This document shows, one piece after another, positions 16,955 through 25,735 of a stretch of 64,000 nucleotides of DNA. The translations under genes were made by a program, and so were the position numbers. How positions within the stretch are numbered: position 1 is the stretch's first letter; the number at the start of each line of letters is the position of its first letter. Under the pieces are notes generated by a model. The model saw only the letters and a list, made by a program, of their open reading frames with translations, searched no databases and was not told the DNA's origin. Source of the stretch: VBWE01 sp943372645 (GTDB lineage: Bacteria > Bacteroidota > Bacteroidia > Palsa-965); contig CALRZN010000001.1 in the NCBI GenBank assembly GCA_943372645.1, forward strand, positions 1 through 64,000. The letters are read 5' to 3'.

Positions 16955-19336
16955 ATGTTTGTTTTACGCAAGGCTATTGCAGCGTGTGCGTGCCTGTTTG
17001 TTTTTACAGCTGTTTCCGCGCAGCGCACAGACAGTACCGCCGCATGCCGTTACACCTGTTCGGGCACGGTTTACGACCTCGACAGCAAAGCGCCGCTTCC
17101 GCTGGCCACCCTACTGGTGAAAGAAGCGCCGGAAAAAAGTGTGTATGCCGATGAGCACGGGCATTACCAGCTCAGCGGGTTGTGTGCGGGCAAAACCTAC
17201 ACGCTGGTGCTGCGCCACCTGTACTGCGAATCGTTTTCTGACAGCATAACCATCACCGGCACACTGCAGCGCGATTTTTACCTGCCGCATTTCGATCACC
17301 AGATCAGCGAAGTGGTGGTGCACGCACATTCGAGCGAGGGGCTTGCAACGCAGGCGCGCCAGGAAATTTCGGGAAGTGAGCTGCAGCAAAAAAGCGGGCA
17401 GTCGCTGGGCGAAATGCTGAGCAGCAAAAGCGGTGTAACCATGCTGCAAACCGGATCCAGTGTTTCGAAACCGGTGATACATGGCATGCACAGCAACCGC
17501 ATCCTCATCCTGAACAACGGCATACGCCAGGAAGGCCAGCAGTGGGGCTCGGAACATGCGCCTGAAATCGATCCGTTTATAGCCGAACGCATCACCGTGG
17601 TGAAAGGCGCCAACGCCGTGCGTTACGGCAGCGATGCCATTGCCGGCGTGGTGCTGGTGGAAGCACCCGACCTGCGCGATTCAGCAGGCATCGGGGGAGC
17701 CGTGCAGCTGGCCGGTTTTTCAAACAACCGCGAAGGCAATGTTTCCGCAGTAATCGGGCAGAACTTCCGCAAACTTCCGGCGCTCAGCTGGCGCGCACAG
17801 GGCACGCTGAAACAGGGCGGCAACTACCGCACCCCAAATTACTGGCTGAATAATTCCGGAAGACGCGAAAACAATTTTTCGCTTACGGCGGGATATAACA
17901 AAGAGAATTTCAGCCTCGAAACATTTTACAGCCAGTTTAATACCAGCGTGGGCATTTTTTCGGGATCGCACATCGGCAACCTGACGGATCTGTACAATGC
18001 GTTTAACAGCGCACAGCCGGCAGAACAGGCCGGTTTCAGTTACACCATCGGCCGCCCGAACCAGGAGATAACGCACGAACTGCTGAAAGTAAAATCGTTT
18101 GTGCGAACCGGCAAAGGCGAATACCGCAAAGGCAAACTGCAGCTGGTGTATGCGCGGCAATACAACATGCGTCTGGAATATGACAAACACAAGCCGCTGA
18201 ACGATTCACTGGCCGCACTGAACCTGCCCGAACTGAAATACGAAATTACCACGCACACCACCGACCTCACGTGGGACCATGGCGCTGTGGGGCGTTTCAG
18301 CGGTAGCGTGGGCATGAGCGGCATGTTTCAGCAAAACACGTATGAAGGCCGGTATTTTATTCCGAACTACCGTAACAAAACAGCCGGGCTGTTCTGGATT
18401 GAACGCATGCGTATTGATACCGCCCTCACGCTGGAAGCCGGTGTGCGCGGCGATTACAAACACCTGCAGGTTTTTAAATGGGAAAACAACGTGGTGATTT
18501 CGCCGGTGCATCAGTTCAGCAACATCAGCGGAACCCTGGGCCTGGTGTGGCAGGTGCGCGATCACATGCACGTGCTGGTAAATGCAGGCTCGGCCTGGCG
18601 CGCACCGGGTGTGAACGAATTGTACAGCGATGGCCTGCATCACGGCGCAGCCGCCATTGAAACCGGCGACCGCACGCTCACCACGGAGAAAGCATATTCG
18701 CTGATTACCACGGTGAACTGGCACAACCATAAAAACCTGGAAACCGAAATCAGCGCATATTACATGCTGTTCGATGGGTTTATTTATGCACAACCGGAAG
18801 CCGAACCCGCGCTCACCATCCGCGGCGCATTCCCGGCGTTTCAGTATGTACAGACTGATGCCACGCTGAAAGGCGTTGATGCCAATGCCAGCTGGCGGTT
18901 CACCAAACAGTTTACGTGCAATGTAAAAGCATCGCTGCTGCGTGCGCGTAACACCGGCACAAACGATTGGCTGCAGCTGATGCCCGCCGACCGCATTGAA
19001 CCGGGACTGCGCTGGAAAAGTGACGGCAAAAACCATTTCCGCAACTGGTATGCAGGCACTTCGGTACAGTTTGTAAACAAACAGTGGCGCGTGCCTTACA
19101 ACAGCGATTTTGTGCCACCACCCGCTGCGTACACCCTGGTGAATGCCGAAGCCGGCTGCAGCCTGTTTTTCGGAAAACAGGAAATTGAAATCGGCATAAG
19201 CGCCACCAATTTACTGAATGCGTTATACCGCGATTACATGGACCGGTTCCGGTATTACACCGATGCCACCGGCCGCAACATCGGGCTGCGGATCAAAGTC
19301 CCGTTTAATGTTTCACCCAACTCAAAACAAAACTGA
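16955..19336 (+). CDS. TonB-dependent outer-membrane receptor, probably metal-related
   Basis: 793 aa. Signal peptide MFVLRKAIAACACLFVFTAVSA. Residues about 32-112 form a carboxypeptidase-regulatory-like (CarbopepD_reg) domain (GTVYDLDSKAPLPLATLLV). The plug is near 125-235 (SEVVVHAHSS, LGEMLSSKSGVTMLQTGSS, GANAVRYGSDAIAGVVLVE), followed by a 22-strand-type beta-barrel. Several His-bearing loops are visible (GSEHAPEID, YSDGLHHGAA). TonB/ExbBD energise import of a bound ligand into the periplasm. The His-rich protein upstream and the companion lipoprotein one base downstream suggest zinc or copper uptake rather than a glycan; no SusD partner is present. Confidence 0.9.
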   Translation: MFVLRKAIAACACLFVFTAVSAQRTDSTAACRYTCSGTVYDLDSKAPLPLATLLVKEAPEKSVYADEHGHYQLSGLCAGKTYTLVLRHLYCESFSDSITITGTLQRDFYLPHFDHQISEVVVHAHSSEGLATQARQEISGSELQQKSGQSLGEMLSSKSGVTMLQTGSSVSKPVIHGMHSNRILILNNGIRQEGQQWGSEHAPEIDPFIAERITVVKGANAVRYGSDAIAGVVLVEAPDLRDSAGIGGAVQLAGFSNNREGNVSAVIGQNFRKLPALSWRAQGTLKQGGNYRTPNYWLNNSGRRENNFSLTAGYNKENFSLETFYSQFNTSVGIFSGSHIGNLTDLYNAFNSAQPAEQAGFSYTIGRPNQEITHELLKVKSFVRTGKGEYRKGKLQLVYARQYNMRLEYDKHKPLNDSLAALNLPELKYEITTHTTDLTWDHGAVGRFSGSVGMSGMFQQNTYEGRYFIPNYRNKTAGLFWIERMRIDTALTLEAGVRGDYKHLQVFKWENNVVISPVHQFSNISGTLGLVWQVRDHMHVLVNAGSAWRAPGVNELYSDGLHHGAAAIETGDRTLTTEKAYSLITTVNWHNHKNLETEISAYYMLFDGFIYAQPEAEPALTIRGAFPAFQYVQTDATLKGVDANASWRFTKQFTCNVKASLLRARNTGTNDWLQLMPADRIEPGLRWKSDGKNHFRNWYAGTSVQFVNKQWRVPYNSDFVPPPAAYTLVNAEAGCSLFFGKQEIEIGISATNLLNALYRDYMDRFRYYTDATGRNIGLRIKVPFNVSPNSKQN

Positions 19337-19337
19337 A

Positions 19338-19931
19338 ATGAAAAATAAAACCACTTTCAATAAATCATTTTTCCTGAAACCGGGATTTGCAATTGTACTC
19401 GGCATGCTGGCCATCAGCGGCTGCAAAAAAGACGATGACATTGTGGAAACACCGCCGCCCGTGCAGAACGAAGGCGAAGTAATTACCACCATGCGCCTCA
19501 TCGCTACGGATTCGGCAACAAATACGGTAGCAGGTACATTCACCTTCCGTGATCCTGACGGAAGCGGCGGCAGCGGACCGGATATTTTTGATACGATCAG
19601 GCTGGCAGCAAACAAAACCTACAACGTGCAGTTAGTGTTGCTGAACGAAACCGTAACGCCTGCCGATTCCATTTCAAACGAAGTGCTTGCCGAAGCCAAC
19701 GACCACATGTTCTTTTTCCATTACAGCGGCGCGGCCATCACACAATCGTATCTCGACCAGGATACAAACACGCCACCGCTCGGAATCGGATTACAAACAA
19801 AATGGAAAACCGGCGCAGCATCCGCAGGCACTTCACAGGTGATTTTAAAACACCAGCCCGGTGTAAAAGACGGCACAGAAACTCCTGGTGAAACGGATAT
19901 TGACATTACGTTTCAGACGGTGATTCAGTAA
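19338..19931 (+). CDS. Companion lipoprotein of the TonB receptor (type 1 periplasmic-binding-fold-like family)
   Basis: 197 aa, starting one base after the receptor stop codon, so certainly co-transcribed. The N-terminus carries a lipobox (FAIVLGMLAISGC) followed by KKDDDIVETPPP, a linker typical of Bacteroidota surface lipoproteins. The mature domain has the pattern EGEVITTMRL ... FRDPDGSGGSGPDIFDTI ... YNVQLVLLNETVTPADSIS ... HQPGVKDG. I recognise this as a family that regularly follows TonB receptors and is often annotated as a type 1 periplasmic binding fold protein. Its ligand is not established. It is likely a surface or periplasmic ligand-capture partner (inference). Confidence 0.8.
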   Translation: MKNKTTFNKSFFLKPGFAIVLGMLAISGCKKDDDIVETPPPVQNEGEVITTMRLIATDSATNTVAGTFTFRDPDGSGGSGPDIFDTIRLAANKTYNVQLVLLNETVTPADSISNEVLAEANDHMFFFHYSGAAITQSYLDQDTNTPPLGIGLQTKWKTGAASAGTSQVILKHQPGVKDGTETPGETDIDITFQTVIQ

Positions 19932-19960
19932 AGGCTGGTTTTGCAAAATTTCAGGGGAAT

Positions 19961-20020
19961 TTTTGGGACTCGCGGGACATGTCGCAGCAGTGACTTAGTA
20001 ATGTCCCGCGTGTCCCAAAA
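19961..20020. repeat. 60-bp palindromic intergenic element, copy 2
   Basis: TTTTGGGACTCGCGGGACAT (19961-19980) and ATGTCCCGCGTGTCCCAAAA (20001-20020) are inverted with one mismatch around a 20-nt loop. It shares the TTTTGGGAC ends and the TGTCGCAGCAG string with the element at 8637-8744. It sits between convergent genes and could double as a transcription barrier. Confidence 0.75.
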
Positions 20021-20044
20021 GTTCTATACGAAACTGCATGTTTT

Positions 20045-22078
20045 TTATGCCACCCTTACCCCAATCACACACACATCGTCCACCTGCTCCAGGTTGCCTT
20101 TCCAATCGGTAAATGCCCGGTCGAGTTTTTCTTTTTGTTCGTTCACCGGCAAAGATGAAACAGAAACCAGCAGCTCTTTGAGTTGTTTGTACATAAACTT
20201 TTTGCCTTTCGGTCCGCCGAACTGATCGGGCATTCCGTCGGTAATGGTATAAACCATGTCGCCGGACTGCAGTTCGATGGCATGTTGTGTAAACGGTAAC
20301 TGGTCGCGGTCGTGGCGGCCGGCGGGCATTTTATCCGGCGGAAACTCCTGCAGTATTGTTTCTCCGTTGTTGCGCACAATCCATACCGGGTTGTTGGCGG
20401 CAGCATACACGGCGCTCCTGGTTGCAAAATCAAAACGGATTACGCTGCAGTCCATCCCATCTTTTCCGCCATCGGTACTGCCGTCTTTTTTTAACCGCTC
20501 GATGATTTTGAGGCGGGTATAATCCAGTATTTCGGCGGGGCCGGTGAGTTGTTTTTCTTCCACGGCTTTTTCGAGGCACGAAATATTCAGGATACTCATA
20601 ATGGCTCCGGGAACGCCGTGGCCGGTACTGTCAGCCGTTACCAGCAGAAATGTGCCATCGTTCAACGCAGCTGCCCAGTAAAAATCGCCGCTCACCACAT
20701 CGCGCGGTTTGAAGAACACAAAATAATCGCGGAGGTTATTGTTCAGCAATTCACCTGTTGCGAGGAAACTGCGCTGAATGCGTTCGGCGTAATTGATGCT
20801 GTCAGTAATTTCTTTTTGTTTCTCGTCAACAATATCTTTTTGTTTTTCCACCAGTTCTTTCTGCGCGGTGATGATGCGGTTCTGTTCCTGGTTACGGCGC
20901 AGGCTGCGCAGGATTACGAGCGCGAGTATGAGCGCAAACACCAGTCCGGCCGAAACTGCGGCAATAATGAGCTGCTGTTTTTGTTTTTCTTCTTCCTGCT
21001 GCCGCTGCAGCTCCAGTTCGCGCTGCCCGAACTTAAAACTCATTTCCGCCTGTATGCTGCGCCGCGTGTTTTCTTCATTCAGCAGGCTGTCGCGGTAAAC
21101 CATAAACTGCCGGTTATGATCAAACGCTGCTTTCCAGTTTCCTGCAACACTGTCGAGCACGGCCAACCCGGCGTGGCTGGTTTTTATGGCTTCCTTGTAA
21201 CCGATGCCCCGGGCAAATGCAAGGGCATTTTCGAAATAACTCCGCGCGGTATCGGTATTCCCCAGTCGGGTATTTACCTGCCCGATGCTGATGTACGACA
21301 ACGCAATTCCCTGTTTGTCGCCAATCGCTTTGCGGATCTGCAGCGCTTCATAAAAATAGTTCAGTGCTTCCCTGAAAAAGTGCGTACGGTCGGGCCCGGC
21401 AGGTGATGCAATTTCGCCTTTGCTGTAATACACCGCACCAATGTTGTTGATGTTGATGGATTCCCAGTTCCGGTTGGTGGTTTCTTTGTTAACAGGTAGT
21501 GCGCGGTGGAAATACAGCAGTGCTTTGTCGTACTCTTTCCGTTCTTTATATACTTCGCCGATGTTGTTGAGTGAACCGGCAACGCCTTTGCGGTCGCCGA
21601 TGGCTTCGCGGAGTTCCAATGCGTTGGTGTATTCGTCGAGTGCGCCGGAATAATTTTTCTGGTTGTAATAAATGAGGCCGATGCAATTGTGTGCGCGTGC
21701 AATTCCTTTTTTATAACCGATGGCTTCGTTCAGACGCAGGGCGGTAAACGCATGTTCGAGTGCTTTCGGATAATCACCCTGTTTCCAGTAAATAAGTGCA
21801 CTGTTAATGAACGCGGTGGCTTTGCCTTTTTCAAAATTTATTTTATCCGCCAGCAGTTTGGCCTGTTCTGCATAGCTCATCGCCACTTCGTAATCGCCCT
21901 GCTGCCAGGTTTCATCCGCAAGAGAAGTCAGTAAATTCACTTTGGAAGAATCGGCTGCTGCCGATTTCAAAATGCGGTTCAGCGAATCCGTTTTCCCCTG
22001 CTGTGCATTCGCAGCAATGCCCTGCAGCAATAAAGCCAGCAAACAGGCGATGTTCCGGAAAATGTATTTTTTGCGCAT
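20045..22078 (-). CDS. TPR-sensor SpoIIE-type PP2C phosphatase
   Basis: 677 aa from ATG at 22078 (MRKKYIFRNIACLLALLLQG, signal peptide). Residues about 30-365 contain six to eight TPR units (for example ALEHAFTALRLNEAIGYKKG, ALDEYTNALELREAIGDRKG). A transmembrane helix (LIIAAVSAGLVFALILALVIL) lies near 372-395, followed by a coiled coil (AQKELVEKQKDIVDEKQKEI). The C-terminal 220 residues form a SpoIIE/RsbU-like Ser/Thr phosphatase with metal ligands visible in VVSGDFYW, TADSTGHGVPGA, TITDGMPDQ and EQVDDVC. It probably dephosphorylates an anti-sigma-antagonist type protein; no partner switch gene is nearby. A longer ORF start upstream lacks the signal sequence. Divergent to the cytochrome gene at 22213. 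Confidence 0.9.
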   Translation of the reverse strand: MRKKYIFRNIACLLALLLQGIAANAQQGKTDSLNRILKSAAADSSKVNLLTSLADETWQQGDYEVAMSYAEQAKLLADKINFEKGKATAFINSALIYWKQGDYPKALEHAFTALRLNEAIGYKKGIARAHNCIGLIYYNQKNYSGALDEYTNALELREAIGDRKGVAGSLNNIGEVYKERKEYDKALLYFHRALPVNKETTNRNWESININNIGAVYYSKGEIASPAGPDRTHFFREALNYFYEALQIRKAIGDKQGIALSYISIGQVNTRLGNTDTARSYFENALAFARGIGYKEAIKTSHAGLAVLDSVAGNWKAAFDHNRQFMVYRDSLLNEENTRRSIQAEMSFKFGQRELELQRQQEEEKQKQQLIIAAVSAGLVFALILALVILRSLRRNQEQNRIITAQKELVEKQKDIVDEKQKEITDSINYAERIQRSFLATGELLNNNLRDYFVFFKPRDVVSGDFYWAAALNDGTFLLVTADSTGHGVPGAIMSILNISCLEKAVEEKQLTGPAEILDYTRLKIIERLKKDGSTDGGKDGMDCSVIRFDFATRSAVYAAANNPVWIVRNNGETILQEFPPDKMPAGRHDRDQLPFTQHAIELQSGDMVYTITDGMPDQFGGPKGKKFMYKQLKELLVSVSSLPVNEQKEKLDRAFTDWKGNLEQVDDVCVIGVRVA

Positions 22079-22212
22079 AGGGCAGCCTAAATATAGTCCT
22101 TTTCCCGGTTCCGGTTTTTCTGCTTTTCCGGGATTGAATAACCACATACTCGCGAATTTCCTGTTTGTGCCAGAAATCCGAAATGCGTACCTTTAGCTAA
22201 ATAAATTTTGCC

Positions 22213-23682
22213 ATGAAACGCCTTGTTTTATTTTCCGGTCTGACCGCACTCGTAACAGGTTCGTTTTTTTCCGGTTGTAAAAAAGACGATCCGGTATATG
22301 ACCTCGAAGCCAGCGGTTATCCGAAAGAGCCGGGTATTATCCTGCTCTCGAAATGCGCCACAGCCGGATGTCATAATACACAAAGCAAAGAAGCCGCAGC
22401 AGGTCTTTCGCTCAACTCGTGGAATGAACTGTTTGAAGGCAGCCGCGCAGGTGCCGTGGTGGTTCCCTACTCCACCGATAACAGCACGCTCTGTTTGTTT
22501 GCAAATACATACGAAGACCTCGGTGTTACCGGCACACCAACCATGCCGATAAATGCCGATCCGCTCAGCCGCGAAGAAGTAAAAACGCTTATGGACTGGG
22601 TACATGCCGGTGCACCGAACGCAAACGGCGAAGTGGCATTTGCAGAAAATCCCTTCCGAAAAAAATATTATGTTACCAACCAGGGCTGCGATGTGGTTAC
22701 CGTAATTGATGCTGCAACCGACCTCCAGGCCCGCTACATTTCCGTGGGCAACACTTCGGCTGTGGAATCACCGCACTATGTGCGTGTAACCGCTGACGGC
22801 AACTACTGGTGCGTGGTTTCGCTCGCCGGACTCAAACTGCAGAAGTTCCGCACCGCCGACGATCAGCTTGCCGGTGAAGCCTACATCGGGCCGGGATACT
22901 GGAACACCATTGCACTTTCGAACGATTCGCGTTATGCGTATTGTGTGGACTGGCAGACCACCGGAAAAGTGGTGAAAGTAGATCTGAATACCATGACTGC
23001 AGTAGAAACCTACCAGGGCGGCGGCGAACTCATCCAGTCGCACGGTTCGTTTGTGAGCCCGGATAACAACACGCTGTATATTACCTGCCAGTCGGGAAAC
23101 TACATTACGAAAGTAGATGTAAGCGTTAATGGTCCCGGTTTTGAAAAAGTGGTGCTTGACGGAAGCGGTATTCCGAATCCGAATTCGGCACTTAAAATTC
23201 ATGAAGTAGCATTTACGCCTGATGGTTCAAAATATTTTGTAACCTGCCAGGGTACCGGCGAAGTGCGTGCGGTAGATGCAGCTACCGATCAGTTGCTGGC
23301 TGTAATTCCCATTGGACATGATCCGGTTGAAATGAGTTTTTCGGAACAGCTGCCCTACATGTTTATTACCTGCATGGATGACACTGTTACATACCCGGGA
23401 AAAACCGGCTCGGTGTGGATTGTAAATTACCAGAACAATACCGCTGTAGGGTCTGTTAACACGGGCTATCAGCCGCACGGCATTGCGGTAAACGACAGCA
23501 AACGCGAAGTACTTGTTGCCAACCGCAATATCAACCCGAACGGGCCTGCGCCACACCACACTACAAGTTGCGGCGGACGAAACGGATACGTTACATTTAT
23601 TGACATGAATACCTTGCAACTCGTTCCCGGAAAAAAACTGGAACTGGCTGTTGATCCGTATTCTGCCGCCTACCGCAAATGA
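22213..23682 (+). CDS. Lipoprotein with atypical heme c site and YVTN/YncE-like propeller
   Basis: 489 aa. Signal peptide with lipobox ending FFSGC (Cys22), then KKDD. Residues about 40-135 form a cytochrome-c-like domain with C48-ATAG-C53-H54, a CX4CH heme-binding motif, and a possible distal Met in TPTMPINADPL. Residues about 145-485 form a seven-bladed YncE/YVTN-type beta-propeller (KYYVTNQGCDVVTVIDAATD, YITCQSGNYITKVDVS, REVLVANRNINPNG). It is probably a periplasmic or surface electron-transfer protein. Its stop codon overlaps the start of a DCC-family thiol-oxidoreductase gene by 4 bp, which suggests joint function in redox or cytochrome handling. TACCTTTA upstream (22189-22196) is a 7/8 -7 element. 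Confidence 0.85.
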   Translation: MKRLVLFSGLTALVTGSFFSGCKKDDPVYDLEASGYPKEPGIILLSKCATAGCHNTQSKEAAAGLSLNSWNELFEGSRAGAVVVPYSTDNSTLCLFANTYEDLGVTGTPTMPINADPLSREEVKTLMDWVHAGAPNANGEVAFAENPFRKKYYVTNQGCDVVTVIDAATDLQARYISVGNTSAVESPHYVRVTADGNYWCVVSLAGLKLQKFRTADDQLAGEAYIGPGYWNTIALSNDSRYAYCVDWQTTGKVVKVDLNTMTAVETYQGGGELIQSHGSFVSPDNNTLYITCQSGNYITKVDVSVNGPGFEKVVLDGSGIPNPNSALKIHEVAFTPDGSKYFVTCQGTGEVRAVDAATDQLLAVIPIGHDPVEMSFSEQLPYMFITCMDDTVTYPGKTGSVWIVNYQNNTAVGSVNTGYQPHGIAVNDSKREVLVANRNINPNGPAPHHTTSCGGRNGYVTFIDMNTLQLVPGKKLELAVDPYSAAYRK

Positions 23683-24101
23683 GCAACGAAACAACTTACC
23701 CCGATAATGTAATCCTGTTTGACGGGGTGTGTAATTTTTGCAACAGCTCCATTAATTTTATCATCCGCCACGACAAAAAAAACCGGTTTCATTTTGCGCC
23801 CCTGCAGTCGGAACCCGGTGCTGCGCTTATAAAACAACACAACCTGCCCGAAGAATTCCTGAGCAGCGTGATCCTGATTGAAAACGGGAAAGCATACGTC
23901 AAATCAACCGCGGCGCTGCGTATTGCGCGGCGGCTGAACGGGGGCTGGCCACTGTTTTATGGTTTTATCATCCTGCCGCCGTTTTGCCGCGACTGGGTGT
24001 ACAACATCATTGCCCGTAACCGCTACAAATGGTGGGGCAAAAAAGAAAGCTGCATGGTGCCTACGCCCGAAGTGCGCAAAAAATTCCTGGCGTACTCCTG
24101 A
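23679..24101 (+). CDS. DCC-family thiol-disulfide oxidoreductase-like protein (DUF393)
   Basis: 140 aa. It carries the family signature DGVCNFC (Asp15-Cys18-x-x-Cys21) in an N-terminal thioredoxin-like context, followed by NFIIRHDKKNRFHFAPLQS and the conserved W-G-K-K/C tail (KWWGKKESCMVPTP). A thiol-disulfide role is presumed for the family from the CxxC; direct biochemistry is limited. No signal peptide. The ATG overlaps the upstream TGA (ATGA), so translation is coupled to the cytochrome-propeller gene. It ends exactly where the convergent protease gene ends (24101/24102). Confidence 0.92.
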   Translation: MSNETTYPDNVILFDGVCNFCNSSINFIIRHDKKNRFHFAPLQSEPGAALIKQHNLPEEFLSSVILIENGKAYVKSTAALRIARRLNGGWPLFYGFIILPPFCRDWVYNIIARNRYKWWGKKESCMVPTPEVRKKFLAYS

Positions 24102-24722
24102 TTATTTCTTACGGGCTGTTGCTTTTTTCTTCACCGGGGCAGCTGCTGCTTTTTTAGCTGCAACCTTGCCAGCAGGCGTTTTTTTCTTCGCACTTTTCTT
24201 AGCGGCCGCTGCAGCGGTTTTCGAAGCTTTTTTCATTTCAGCTGCTTTTTCTGAAGCCTGTTTTTTTGCCGCTTTTTTCAGTTTCTTGCCCGAACGCTGG
24301 CTGAGGTGAATTACTTTTTTGCCGTAATCAATAATTGCATCGAGTTCGAGCAGCAGGTCGCTGCCGAGTATGCCGTCAATGGTTTCGATGTTAACGGCTT
24401 CGTATGCTTTGTTAACGTGGCTCAGGTCGAGCAGGTGTGTACGGTACTGACCCACCTGCAGTTTACCGAGTTGAATGTTGCCCAGGTCCACATGAAAACT
24501 TTCCATGGCATTGGTGCCCAATCCTGACGAAAGGTGTTCACTTTTCTGCGTAGCGCCTTTTTTCACAAAGCGGGCAATCCGTTCTTTATCAAACACCGTG
24601 CGTGATGCGCCGGTATCAACCACCACAAATGCGTTTTTTCCATTCACTTTAATTGTGGCATGCAGGTGCAGGCCACCGTCTTCGCCAAGTGTTACTAACC
24701 GTACCGGTAATTTTGATTTCAT
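24102..24722 (-). CDS. Retropepsin-like aspartyl protease with histone-H1-like Lys/Ala tail
   Basis: 206 aa. Residues 1-140 form a single-lobe retropepsin-like fold with the catalytic triad motif VVVDTGAS (Asp36-Thr-Gly), the flap-type region LSSGLGTNAMESFHV and the second hydrophobic-Gly motif (ETIDGILGSDLLLELDAIID). Such single-domain proteases act as dimers. Residues 144-206 are low-complexity Lys/Ala (23 Lys, about 21 Ala, with TPAGK and APVKKK), like the basic tails of bacterial histone-H1-like proteins. The protein has no signal peptide, so it is probably cytoplasmic and may bind nucleic acid (inference). It is transcribed downstream of mdh but separated by a strong terminator. Confidence 0.85.
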   Translation of the reverse strand: MKSKLPVRLVTLGEDGGLHLHATIKVNGKNAFVVVDTGASRTVFDKERIARFVKKGATQKSEHLSSGLGTNAMESFHVDLGNIQLGKLQVGQYRTHLLDLSHVNKAYEAVNIETIDGILGSDLLLELDAIIDYGKKVIHLSQRSGKKLKKAAKKQASEKAAEMKKASKTAAAAAKKSAKKKTPAGKVAAKKAAAAPVKKKATARKK

Positions 24723-24742
24723 CGTTTTCCTTTTTTAAAATA

Positions 24743-24770
24743 AAAAAGGTTGAGCAAACTCAACCTTTTT
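24743..24770. terminator. mdh terminator
   Basis: AAAAAGGTTGAG (24743-24754), loop CAAA, CTCAACCTTTTT (24759-24770): a perfect 12-bp stem with A and T flanks, 24 nt beyond the mdh stop codon. It insulates mdh from the protease gene downstream. Confidence 0.88.
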
Positions 24771-24793
24771 GTTTGTTATCAACTGGTAAACAA

Positions 24794-25735
24794 CTATGCT
24801 GACACAATGTTCATATTGTCGAGCACACTCATTACATCACGAACCGAAGCTGCTGAATCGTTAACGAGTTTCATTTCATCGTTGTTCAGTTTCAGCTCAA
24901 TGATCTGTTCGATGCCTTTGCGTCCGAGTTTTACCGGTGCGCCCAGGTACACGTTTTTGAGTCCGTACTGGCCATCGAGCCATGCACATACCGGGAAAAT
25001 GCGTTTCTGGTCGCGGACAATGGCTTCCACCATTTGTGCGGCAGCAGCACCCGGGGCATACCATGCCGAAGTGCCGAGCAGGTTAACGATTTCTCCGCCG
25101 CCTTTTTTGGTACGTTCAACAATTGCATCCAGCGAAGCCGAATCAATGAGTTCGGTTACCGGGATACCGCCTACGGTGGTGTAACGCGGCAGCGGAACCA
25201 TGGTATCGCCGTGTCCGCCCATCAGTACGGCCTGGATGTCTTTCGGCGAACAGTTGAGCGCTTCTGCGAGGAATGCGCGGTAACGTGCGGTATCAAGAAT
25301 GCCGGCCATACCGAATACACGGCTCGGATCAATTTTCGCAGTGAGGTACGCGCAGTAAGTCATTACGTCGAGCGGGTTCGAAACCACGATGATGATGGCA
25401 TCCGGCGAATATTTAATTACCTGCTCGGTAACGCTTTTTACAATTGCGGCGTTCGTTGAAATCAAATCGTCGCGGCTCATGCCCGGTTTACGCGGCAGGC
25501 CCGAAGTAATCACAACCACATCAGAACCGGCTGTTTTCGAATAATCGTTGGTCGAACCTTTGATGCGCGTATCGTACATATTGATCGGCGCAGTCTGCCA
25601 GATGTCAAGTGCTTTTCCTTCCGAAAAGTTTTCTTTGATGTCAACAAGAACAACCTCGTTGCATAATTCTTTATGTGCAATGACATCGGCACAGGTGGCT
25701 CCAACGTTACCGGCACCTACTACTGTTACTTTCAT
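24794..25735 (-). CDS. mdh: Malate dehydrogenase (LDH-like type)
   Basis: 313 aa; NAD-dependent interconversion of malate and oxaloacetate in the TCA cycle, cytoplasmic. Rossmann motif GAGNVGA at residues 7-13. The substrate-binding loop LPRKPGMSRDDL carries the two arginines that distinguish malate from lactate specificity. Catalytic His lies in MGGHGDTMVPL and the dimer/active-site Asn in VVSNPLDVMTY. Length and motifs match the phylum's LDH-like malate dehydrogenase. Transcription unit of one gene with a strong downstream terminator. A weak -7-like site (TAATTTAG) lies at 25788-25795. Confidence 0.96.
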   Translation of the reverse strand: MKVTVVGAGNVGATCADVIAHKELCNEVVLVDIKENFSEGKALDIWQTAPINMYDTRIKGSTNDYSKTAGSDVVVITSGLPRKPGMSRDDLISTNAAIVKSVTEQVIKYSPDAIIIVVSNPLDVMTYCAYLTAKIDPSRVFGMAGILDTARYRAFLAEALNCSPKDIQAVLMGGHGDTMVPLPRYTTVGGIPVTELIDSASLDAIVERTKKGGGEIVNLLGTSAWYAPGAAAAQMVEAIVRDQKRIFPVCAWLDGQYGLKNVYLGAPVKLGRKGIEQIIELKLNNDEMKLVNDSAASVRDVMSVLDNMNIVSA

